DNA of 64,000 bases from positions 663,001-727,000 of the forward strand of contig NZ_CP101833.1 in NCBI RefSeq assembly GCF_024498355.1, written 5' to 3'. The position numbers were made by a program, and so were the translations under genes. The DNA is from Bacillus pumilus (lineage in GTDB: Bacteria; Bacillota; Bacilli; Bacillales; Bacillaceae). Positions within the stretch are counted from its first letter, which is position 1. Every line of letters starts with the position of its first letter. The notes under the pieces are model-generated. The model ran no database searches. It saw only the letters and a program-made list of their open reading frames with translations, and had not been told where the DNA came from. Of this stretch, positions 1 through 8,489 are shown piece by piece.

Positions 1-3000
1 AATGTTTTCAACGGCTGGAGTTATGCAGAACTGCTTCCGAAGTCAGGCAGCATACATGAAGCTTCAGCAGCCTTTCACAAATATGAACATCAAGTGGATG
101 CTTCTATTGCTGAGAGCCTGAGCGAATTCACGAACAAACATGACGTGACATTGGCATCTGTGATGTATACGCTGTGGGGCGTTTTGCTATCTAAGTATGC
201 CAACCAAGATGATATTGTGTTTGGAACAACAGTATCAGGAAGAAATGCGAATGTCCCTCATATCGAGAAGATGACTGGCCTGTTCATTAACACATTACCG
301 CTGCGGGTCTCATTCGAACAGGATAGGTCTATTCTTGAACTTATGCAGCAAGTCAATCGTGAGGTAGCTGTGAGAAATGAATATGAACATACGCCGCTAT
401 CTGATTTAAAGAAGTATGCAGGGATAACAGCAGAGCAATCGTTATTTGATTCAATCGTCGTCATTGAAAACTATCCACTTGATCGAATGCTAACGAAAAG
501 CGATCATCCTGTTCGTATTCGTGGATTTGAGATGACAGAGCAGACGGAATTCGATCTTACGCTTAGTGTGCAGGCGTTTGATGATCAGCTGCATTTCTCA
601 TTGGTGTATAACCCCGTCAGTTTTTCAGCTGAACAAATCGAAAAGTGGTGTCAGCATTTTCTCCATCTCCTGTCTGATGCCTGTGCTCATCCGCACAAAT
701 CTGCGTCTCAATTACAGCTGCTATCAGAAGAAGAGAAACAAAAGCAGCTAGCGGTCTTTCGTCAATATGGCGGGGCAACTTCTTGCAATGAACCGACGGT
801 GATTGACCTATTTGAAGAGCAAGTGGAACAAACGCCAGCGGCAGCGGCAGTTGAGTTTGGCGATACGACGGTTACATATGAACAACTCAACAAGAGAGTG
901 AATCAGCTCGCACATTATTTACAAAAGAAAGGGGTCAAACAGGAGCAGCGTGTCGGTATTTTAGCAGAGCATTCCATTGAAATGGTGATAGCATGCTTGG
1001 CCATTTTAAAAGCTGGCGGTGCTTACGTACCAATTGATCCTGAATACCCGCAGGAACGAATAGAATATTTATTAGAAGACAGCGGAGTAGAATGGCTCCT
1101 AACACATCCGATTAACGGGCTTACGTATGCCTATAACGGAGAAAAAATTGATATTACACAGCCGGATCTATACACCGGACCATCAGACAACCTGGCAACA
1201 GCCATCACCTCAGATCAAACAGCCTACTGCATTTATACATCAGGAACGACAGGAAGACCTAAAGGTGTACTCATTCACCATCTTGGCTTAGCCAACTATA
1301 TTGATTGGGCGAAACAAGTATATGTTCGAGGAGAAACAAGGCATTTTGCTTTGTATACTTCACTGTCATTTGACCTGACGGTTACTTCTATTTTCACACC
1401 ACTGATTTCAGGAAATACCATCATGATTTATCACCATGAAAACAGGCAGCTGCTTGTCGAAGACATTATAAAAGATAATCGCGTACATGTGATGAAACTG
1501 ACACCATCTCATTTACAGTTTATTAAGCATCTGTCTTTCCCAGACAGCCAAATGAAATGCTTCATTTTAGGCGGAGAACAACTGGAAGCATCTCTAGCGA
1601 AATCCATACAGCAATCATTCCCGCAGCCAATTGAAATTGTAAATGAATATGGACCGACTGAAACGGTTGTTGGCTGCATGATTCATCGATATGACGCAGA
1701 CCGTGATCAAGACGTGTATGTGCCGATTGGTAAGCCCGCTCAGCATACAGATATTCTTCTTTTTGACAGACATATGAATCTCATGCCGGAAGGGACCGTC
1801 GGTGAATTATACATTGGGGGAAAAGGTGTCGCAAAAGGCTATTTGAATCGCCCAGAACTAACCGAAGAGCGATTTGTCGACCACCCTTTCCAGCCAGGTG
1901 AAAAAATTTATAAAACAGGTGATGCAGCCCGCATCCTGCCTAATGGACTTATTCAGTTTTTAGGACGAAATGATGATCAAGTGAAGCTGAGAGGCTATCG
2001 TATCGAAACAGGTGAAATTGAATTCTGGCTGAATGAACAGCCAGGGGTCAAAGCAGCAGCTGTCGTTGTGAAGCCAGATGCCTCTGGTACACCATGTTTG
2101 GCAGCGTATGTTGTTACGACAGCCATACTAGATGAACCTGCCATGAAACAAGCATTGGCTGATCAGCTGCCGGATTATATGATTCCATCGCACTTTGTGC
2201 AATTGGATGATATGCCGCTGACTGCTAATGGCAAGCTAGATAAACGGGCACTGCCTGCTTTGAAGCAGGCACAGAAAACGAAAAAGCTGGCGGGCTCTGA
2301 CAATCTTTCTGAAACAGAGAAGGTCATTCAGGACATTTGGAAAAAAGTCCTTGGCTTAGATGAGGTAAGCGTTCATGACAAATTCTTTGACATTGGCGGG
2401 CATTCTCTCAATCTGATCCATGTCAACCAACAGCTGGCTAAGCAATTAAAACAAAGCATTCCAATGGTAGAAATGTTCCGCCGTCCGACGATTAGAGAGC
2501 TTGCAGCGTATTTAAGCGGCGCATCAGAGCAGGAAGCGGCAGGCACGCAGCCTGCGAACCAAAAGAGAAGAAAAGACAACGAGCCAATTGCGATTATTGG
2601 AATGGCAGGTAAATTCCCTGGTGCGAAAAATGTTGAGGCATTTTGGCGGAATTTGAAGAAAGGAGAAGAATCGATTTCATTCTTTTCCGATGAAGAACTG
2701 CTCGAAGCTGGAATTGACCGTCAAACCTTCGAGCGTTCCGATTATGTGAGAGCAAAAGGTGTGATCGATGGACCTGATTTATTTGACGCAGCCTTCTTCG
2801 GTTATTCGCCAGGTCAGGCAGAAATGATGGATCCTCAAATCCGCCTCCTGCATGAGTACGCCTATAAGGCCCTAGAAGATGCAGGATACGTACAGGAAGA
2901 TTATCCAGGTAAGGTCGGTTTGTTTACTGGGTCCACATCGAATTTTCAATGGATTCAGCGATTTGCATCTTCCCTTGATAGCAGTATGTCAGAGCTGTTT

Positions 3001-6000
3001 GAAGTGGGTTCACTCAATGATACGTATACCGTGAGTACAAGAATTGCCCATAAATTGAATTTGAAAGGTCCGGCACTGACGCTTCAAACCGCTTGTTCGA
3101 CTTCTCTGGTCGCCCTGCATTTGGCCTGTCAATCCATCGCCAATGGTGATTCAGATGTAGCGCTTGCGGGAGGGGTGTCAATCTTGCACCCAGTAAAATC
3201 AGGCTACATTTATCAGCAGAACATGGTGAAATCAAGCGATGGTCATTGCCGCGCCTTTGACGATCAAGCAGATGGAACAGTGGGCGGAGATGGCGTTGGT
3301 CTTGTTGCTTTAAAAGCACTTAGTGAAGCCATAGAAGATGGTGACCATATTTATGCGGTCATTAAGGGCTCTGCCATCAACAATGATGGTGATCAAAAGG
3401 TTGGCTTCAATGCACCAAGCGTGGAAGGACAGACTCGTGTCATTCAGGATGCCTTACATCAGGCAGATGTTTCACCAGATACGATTGAATATGTGGAAAC
3501 ACACGGAACAGGAACGTCTCTTGGTGATCCGATAGAAATAGAGGCGCTCTCAAAAGCTTTCCAAACAGAGAAAAAACAATTTTGCCGCATTGGGTCTGTG
3601 AAAACAAATATTGGACATTTGGATGCAGCAGCAGGAGCCGCTGGCTTGATCAAAGCCGTGCTTTCGCTTCAGCATCATACATTTGTGCCAAGTCTTCACT
3701 TCAAAAAGGCCAATGAAAACATCGCATTTGAGCATAGTCCATTCTTTGTGAACACCGAACTGACCGACTGGAAGCAGCCAGCTTCACATTTACGCCGGGC
3801 TGGGGTGAGCTCATTTGGAATGGGTGGAACAAATGCACATGTCATATTGGAAGAAGCACCACAAAGAGATCGTAAGCAAATGCCTCGTTCTGCTGAGCTG
3901 CTTGTCCTATCAGCGAAGAGCAAAACGAGCATGGAAAGAATGAAAGAAAAACTCGTGAACCAAATTGAAAACACGACTTCTATCAATTTGGCAGACGCAG
4001 CATATACCCTGCAAACAGGCAGACAATTCTTTGGTTTCCGTCAAGCATTTGTTGCCGGAAGCAGAGAAGATGCCTTGCGTGTGTTAACAGAAAAGCAAGG
4101 CAAGGGCATTGGAAAGCTCATGCATTCGCATGTTGAAAAACAGAAGATTATTTTTATGTTTTCAGGACAAGGCAACCAATACCTCAATATGGGATTGAAT
4201 TTGTATCAGGAAGAGCCTTATTTTAAGGAGCAAATGGATGCTTGTTTTAAAGCATATGAAGAAGCAACTGGGCGAAGTCTTGCCCGTATTCTTTATCCAT
4301 TAGCGGCTGAAACAGAAAAGGCGCGCGAAAAATTGGCAAGTACTCAATATGCACAGCCAGCCATTTTTGCCATTGAATATTCACTCTCAATGCTCTTCAT
4401 TGCTTGGGGCATTCGTCCTGATGCGATGATCGGCTATAGTTTTGGCGAATTAACGGCAGCAGCTGTATCTGGCGTATTCAGCTTAAAAGATGCGATGTCC
4501 ATGGTCGCCTATCGCGCGAACGCCATGCAGGCGTCACCAGCTGGCGTCATGATGAGTGTTCCGTTACCTGAAGCAGAGTTAAAACCGATGCTTCCAAAGG
4601 AAGTTTCTCTTGCGGTGGTCAATGATTCCTCATGTATCGTATCAGGGCTTGAAGAGGCGATCAGTGAATTTGAAAAAGAACTGAGGAACAACAGATTGAT
4701 GTGTATGCGATTAGGCGGAACCATTGCGGCCCACTCACATGTCATGAAGGAGGCAGCGGAGCAATTCGGAGAAAAATTGCAGCATATAAAAGCCAATCAG
4801 CTCCGTATTCCATTCATTTCGAATTTATCAGGAGATTGGATGACAGACACGAGTGCTGGAGATGTGTCTTATTGGAAACGGCATATGACCGATACGGTTC
4901 GCTTTGCTGAAGGCATCACGAATATCTTACAAGAGGAAAATATTCAATTAATTGAGATTGGACCAGGACAAGATTTAAGCGTGATGGTCAACCGGTCTCT
5001 CAATGGCCTGAATCAACATGTGTGCCATGTGTTAAGACATGCAAAACAAGATGTGACAGATACTGAATTTTTACTTGGACAGATCGGACGCCTATGGACA
5101 CACGGGTTATCCATTGATTGGGATCGATTCCATATGAACCGTCAGCCGCTGAAATTGCCACTACCAACATATGCGTTTGATCGTACCTCCTATTGGTATG
5201 ATGCATCAGATAGTGTAAAGCGCGACAAACCAAAGCAGTCAGGAAGAAAGCAGCAAATGGAAGAATGGTTCTATACCCCTCATTGGGAAGCGGATCTTTT
5301 ACCTGGTGCGCCATCAGATGTTTCCTCTGCCGGAGCCATGCTTTTGTTTGCAGAGACATCTGTTTTCGGAGAGAAAGTAGCAGCTGAACTTCTGACGAAA
5401 CGGAAAGAGCACGTTGTGGTTCATAAAGGAGAACAATTTACGAAGCATGATGAAAAAACCTATACCATTCGTTCACATGAGCCTTCTGATTATGAAAAGC
5501 TCATATCAAATCTCGTAAATGATCAAATCAACGTGACAGATGTTTGTCATCTTTGGGGACTTTCAGATCGACAACCATCTCACACGGAAGAAGAATGGGT
5601 GAAGCACACGCAGCAAAATGCCTATTACTCCTTGCTTTATATCGGCCAGGCGCTGAAGAAATATGTCTTGGACCAAAAGGTGTCGATGACAGTTCTTTCC
5701 TCATTGACGTATGCCGTTGGCGGAGAGCCTGTGCTTTATCCTGAAAAAGCGATCCATCTTGGACCTGCCTTGGTTATTTCTCAAGAAACACCGACCTTGC
5801 GTTATCGCATTCTTGATGTGGATCGTCCAGTGGAAAATGGGGTTCAGGAAAAGAGATTGTTGAAACAAATCAGCGATGAACTAGACCGGGAGTATGGACA
5901 GCTTCTCACTGTCTATCGACGGAATAAGCGATATGTGAAAAAGTATGCGAAAGGTTCAGTTCCCGAAACAGGACATGCTCACTTAGCTAAAAAAGATGGT

Positions 6001-8469
6001 GTGTACATGTTAATTGGCGGGCTTGGGTTTATTGGATTGAACCTCGCCCAGACTTTGGCCGAGCAAACTAAGGGGAAATTGATCTTAACGAGCAGGTCTG
6101 GACTGCCTGATAGAAGCAAGTGGCAAGAATGGCTGGCTACGCATGATGAACAAGATCCAACCAAGAAAAAAATTCAAAAGGTCATGGCACTAGAAGAGGC
6201 TGGCGCAGAAGTTCTGATAAAGAAAGTGGACGTTCGTCACCGGGAAGATATCCAGCAATTAATCAACGCAGTGGATGCCTCCTATGGCCAGATTGACGGT
6301 GTAATCTATGCAGCAGGAGTGACAGGCGATCAATCATTCCGGGTGATGGAGCAAACAGATGACACTTTCTCAGAACCGCATTTTGAGGCGAAGATGAACG
6401 GTGTACTTCATCTCGATGCCGCCTTAGGTGATCGATCACTTGATTTCTGCTTTGTTCTGTCATCTTTGTCGCCGATATTGGGCGGACTTGGTTTTACAGC
6501 TTATACAGCCGTGAATCATTTCATTGATGCGTACGTGCATGAACGCAATCTACGTTCACAAACGCAGTGGTCTGTGATTAGCTTTGACGGCTGGGAATTT
6601 GAGCAGGGTAAGCAGCTGGATCTTCCAATCGGAGATGACCTCACCGAAACGTTGATGACAGAAAAAGATGGAAGAATGATCTTCGAACGATTACTTTCAC
6701 TGCAACAAGTTGAACAAATTGTTATTTCGACAACAGACTTACATGATCGAATTCACCGGTATGTAGATCGTTTATCCCGTGAAGAAGAGAGCGGCGGAGC
6801 GTATGTACAAGATGGAACTTTGTATTCTCGACCAGCGCTGTCAACGAATTATGTGGCACCTGAAACGGAGCTGGAGAAGGAACTAAGTCAACAGTGGCAA
6901 GCTTTCTTTAAGATTGACGAAATTGGCATAGATGATCATTTCTTTGAAATGGGTGGAGATTCCCTAAAGGCGATCACCTTTATTGGTATCATTCATCGCG
7001 CATTCAGTGTAGAGCTGACGCTGCCTCAATTCTTCCAAATGCCAACGATTCGATCAATGGCAGAATATATCGATCAAGCAGATACAGCGGCTTATCATGT
7101 GATTGAAAAAGCAGAAGTGAAGGAACATTATCCTCTGTCGTCTGCGCAAAAACGCTTGTATCTCATGCAGCAAATGGATCTGAGCAGCACAGGATACAAC
7201 GAATTTAAAGCGGGGCGAATCAAAGGGAAGCTCGATATCAGCAGATTGGAATGGGCATTTCAGCAGCTCATTAAGCGTCATGAAAGTTTGCGGACAGCGT
7301 TTGTACTCGAGAATGGCGTGCCTTATCAAAAGATCGAACAAGAGGTGCCGTTTGCTGTCACATTGTTTGATCTCACAAAGGGATCGACACAAGCATCTGA
7401 GGAAGATCAAAAACAAGTGATTGAGCAATTTTTGACTGCCTTTACGTTAAGTGAGGCTCCATTGATGAGGGTAGGTGTGATGAAGGTGGCAGAAGAGGAG
7501 TTCGTGCTCATGCTGGACATGCATCACATTATCTCAGATGGTCTTTCTCAAGATATTTTGGTCAACGACTTTATGCAGTTATATGACGGAAGGACGCTTG
7601 AGCCTCTAGCTCTTCAATATAAAGATTTTTCTGAATGGCAAAATGACATGCTTGCTTCTGATGCCCTTAAAGCATCGAGTGACTACTGGAAAAACCGTTT
7701 AGAAGGTGCACCTGCACTTGATCTGCCAACAGATTTCGACCGGCCTGAGGTGAGACAATTCCGCGGCGGACATTATACGTTCCGTATTGAAGAAGCGGAG
7801 CTGAACGCGTTTAAACAGGTCATTTTAAAAGAAGACGCAACGCTGTTTATGGGGCTGTTAAGTCTGTATCAGATTTTGCTTCATAAATTAAGCGGGCAAT
7901 CAGATATCACGGTTGGGGTTCCAGTAGCAGGAAGAAAACAAGAGGAGCTGCAGCAAGTCATCGGTATCTTTGTCAATATGCTGCCCCTTCGTTTATATCC
8001 TAAAGCAGAGATGACGTACAGTGAATTCCTTCACGCTGTGAAGGCGCATGTGATCGATGATTTCGGACATCAAGAATTTCAATATGAACAAATGGTCCAA
8101 GACCTGCAGCTGAGCCGGAATGTCAGCCGGAATCTATTGTTTGATGCTGTGTTCGCTTTACAAAATATGAATCAGCCAGAACTGAAGGTAGGCGGTTTAA
8201 CCTTTAGTGATTATCCGTATGAGACAGGAACGTCGCGGTTTGATTTACTGTGGATTGCGTATGAGCAGGAAGACGGTCTTTCTTCAACGATTGAATATAA
8301 TACAGCGCTTTTCACAGAGGAAACCATTCATCGGATTGCCGGCTTACTAAAAGACATCATGCGAGCTGTCTCAATAGATGCAGTGAGATTAGAGGATATC
8401 GAACTGATTTCTTCATTCAAGCAATTAGACGACGTATCTCTTTTCGAATTAGATGACTTAAAAATATAA
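1..8469 (+). CDS. amiI: Hybrid NRPS/PKS, AmiI-like: C(partial)-A(Asn)-PCP-KS-AT-KR-ACP-C; 5' end outside window
   Basis: The reading frame is open back to base 1, so the methionine or valine codon near base 94 is not the start. Domains in order: C-terminal part of a condensation domain (to about 780); adenylation domain (about 800-2260; YTSGTTG, NEYGPTE, YKTGD, NGKLDKRAL); PCP with GGHS (about 2400); ketosynthase (about 2580-3860; Cys at 3094 in TACSTS, HGTGT, GHLDAA); acyltransferase (about 4145-5030; Ser at 4438); ketoreductase (about 5990-6600; Tyr at 6502, Asn four residues on); ACP with Ser at 6961; complete condensation domain (about 7120-8400; intact HHIISDG at 7522). The specificity residues I extract from the A domain read D-L-T-K-I-G-E-V-G, the Asn-type code apart from I for L. 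The AT reads GYSFGE and lacks the HAFH malonyl signature. This fits Asn elongated by a hydroxymalonyl-type unit, as in amicoumacin. The family is certain; the compound is inferred from module order. Confidence 0.85.
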   Translation, partial: NVFNGWSYAELLPKSGSIHEASAAFHKYEHQVDASIAESLSEFTNKHDVTLASVMYTLWGVLLSKYANQDDIVFGTTVSGRNANVPHIEKMTGLFINTLPLRVSFEQDRSILELMQQVNREVAVRNEYEHTPLSDLKKYAGITAEQSLFDSIVVIENYPLDRMLTKSDHPVRIRGFEMTEQTEFDLTLSVQAFDDQLHFSLVYNPVSFSAEQIEKWCQHFLHLLSDACAHPHKSASQLQLLSEEEKQKQLAVFRQYGGATSCNEPTVIDLFEEQVEQTPAAAAVEFGDTTVTYEQLNKRVNQLAHYLQKKGVKQEQRVGILAEHSIEMVIACLAILKAGGAYVPIDPEYPQERIEYLLEDSGVEWLLTHPINGLTYAYNGEKIDITQPDLYTGPSDNLATAITSDQTAYCIYTSGTTGRPKGVLIHHLGLANYIDWAKQVYVRGETRHFALYTSLSFDLTVTSIFTPLISGNTIMIYHHENRQLLVEDIIKDNRVHVMKLTPSHLQFIKHLSFPDSQMKCFILGGEQLEASLAKSIQQSFPQPIEIVNEYGPTETVVGCMIHRYDADRDQDVYVPIGKPAQHTDILLFDRHMNLMPEGTVGELYIGGKGVAKGYLNRPELTEERFVDHPFQPGEKIYKTGDAARILPNGLIQFLGRNDDQVKLRGYRIETGEIEFWLNEQPGVKAAAVVVKPDASGTPCLAAYVVTTAILDEPAMKQALADQLPDYMIPSHFVQLDDMPLTANGKLDKRALPALKQAQKTKKLAGSDNLSETEKVIQDIWKKVLGLDEVSVHDKFFDIGGHSLNLIHVNQQLAKQLKQSIPMVEMFRRPTIRELAAYLSGASEQEAAGTQPANQKRRKDNEPIAIIGMAGKFPGAKNVEAFWRNLKKGEESISFFSDEELLEAGIDRQTFERSDYVRAKGVIDGPDLFDAAFFGYSPGQAEMMDPQIRLLHEYAYKALEDAGYVQEDYPGKVGLFTGSTSNFQWIQRFASSLDSSMSELFEVGSLNDTYTVSTRIAHKLNLKGPALTLQTACSTSLVALHLACQSIANGDSDVALAGGVSILHPVKSGYIYQQNMVKSSDGHCRAFDDQADGTVGGDGVGLVALKALSEAIEDGDHIYAVIKGSAINNDGDQKVGFNAPSVEGQTRVIQDALHQADVSPDTIEYVETHGTGTSLGDPIEIEALSKAFQTEKKQFCRIGSVKTNIGHLDAAAGAAGLIKAVLSLQHHTFVPSLHFKKANENIAFEHSPFFVNTELTDWKQPASHLRRAGVSSFGMGGTNAHVILEEAPQRDRKQMPRSAELLVLSAKSKTSMERMKEKLVNQIENTTSINLADAAYTLQTGRQFFGFRQAFVAGSREDALRVLTEKQGKGIGKLMHSHVEKQKIIFMFSGQGNQYLNMGLNLYQEEPYFKEQMDACFKAYEEATGRSLARILYPLAAETEKAREKLASTQYAQPAIFAIEYSLSMLFIAWGIRPDAMIGYSFGELTAAAVSGVFSLKDAMSMVAYRANAMQASPAGVMMSVPLPEAELKPMLPKEVSLAVVNDSSCIVSGLEEAISEFEKELRNNRLMCMRLGGTIAAHSHVMKEAAEQFGEKLQHIKANQLRIPFISNLSGDWMTDTSAGDVSYWKRHMTDTVRFAEGITNILQEENIQLIEIGPGQDLSVMVNRSLNGLNQHVCHVLRHAKQDVTDTEFLLGQIGRLWTHGLSIDWDRFHMNRQPLKLPLPTYAFDRTSYWYDASDSVKRDKPKQSGRKQQMEEWFYTPHWEADLLPGAPSDVSSAGAMLLFAETSVFGEKVAAELLTKRKEHVVVHKGEQFTKHDEKTYTIRSHEPSDYEKLISNLVNDQINVTDVCHLWGLSDRQPSHTEEEWVKHTQQNAYYSLLYIGQALKKYVLDQKVSMTVLSSLTYAVGGEPVLYPEKAIHLGPALVISQETPTLRYRILDVDRPVENGVQEKRLLKQISDELDREYGQLLTVYRRNKRYVKKYAKGSVPETGHAHLAKKDGVYMLIGGLGFIGLNLAQTLAEQTKGKLILTSRSGLPDRSKWQEWLATHDEQDPTKKKIQKVMALEEAGAEVLIKKVDVRHREDIQQLINAVDASYGQIDGVIYAAGVTGDQSFRVMEQTDDTFSEPHFEAKMNGVLHLDAALGDRSLDFCFVLSSLSPILGGLGFTAYTAVNHFIDAYVHERNLRSQTQWSVISFDGWEFEQGKQLDLPIGDDLTETLMTEKDGRMIFERLLSLQQVEQIVISTTDLHDRIHRYVDRLSREEESGGAYVQDGTLYSRPALSTNYVAPETELEKELSQQWQAFFKIDEIGIDDHFFEMGGDSLKAITFIGIIHRAFSVELTLPQFFQMPTIRSMAEYIDQADTAAYHVIEKAEVKEHYPLSSAQKRLYLMQQMDLSSTGYNEFKAGRIKGKLDISRLEWAFQQLIKRHESLRTAFVLENGVPYQKIEQEVPFAVTLFDLTKGSTQASEEDQKQVIEQFLTAFTLSEAPLMRVGVMKVAEEEFVLMLDMHHIISDGLSQDILVNDFMQLYDGRTLEPLALQYKDFSEWQNDMLASDALKASSDYWKNRLEGAPALDLPTDFDRPEVRQFRGGHYTFRIEEAELNAFKQVILKEDATLFMGLLSLYQILLHKLSGQSDITVGVPVAGRKQEELQQVIGIFVNMLPLRLYPKAEMTYSEFLHAVKAHVIDDFGHQEFQYEQMVQDLQLSRNVSRNLLFDAVFALQNMNQPELKVGGLTFSDYPYETGTSRFDLLWIAYEQEDGLSSTIEYNTALFTEETIHRIAGLLKDIMRAVSIDAVRLEDIELISSFKQLDDVSLFELDDLKI

Positions 8470-8489
8470 GTAAAGAGGTGAACGGAAGA

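Noticed and set aside
94..99. Possible start codon of the first megasynthase near base 94
   Set aside because: The frame is open to base 1 and already encodes condensation-domain sequence there, so the gene begins outside the window.
3014..3319. Antisense open frame inside the first ketosynthase
   Set aside because: Shadow of a well-supported domain; no ribosome site and no recognisable protein. The same applies to the other antisense frames in the megasynthases, such as 5000-5359 and 19890-20408.
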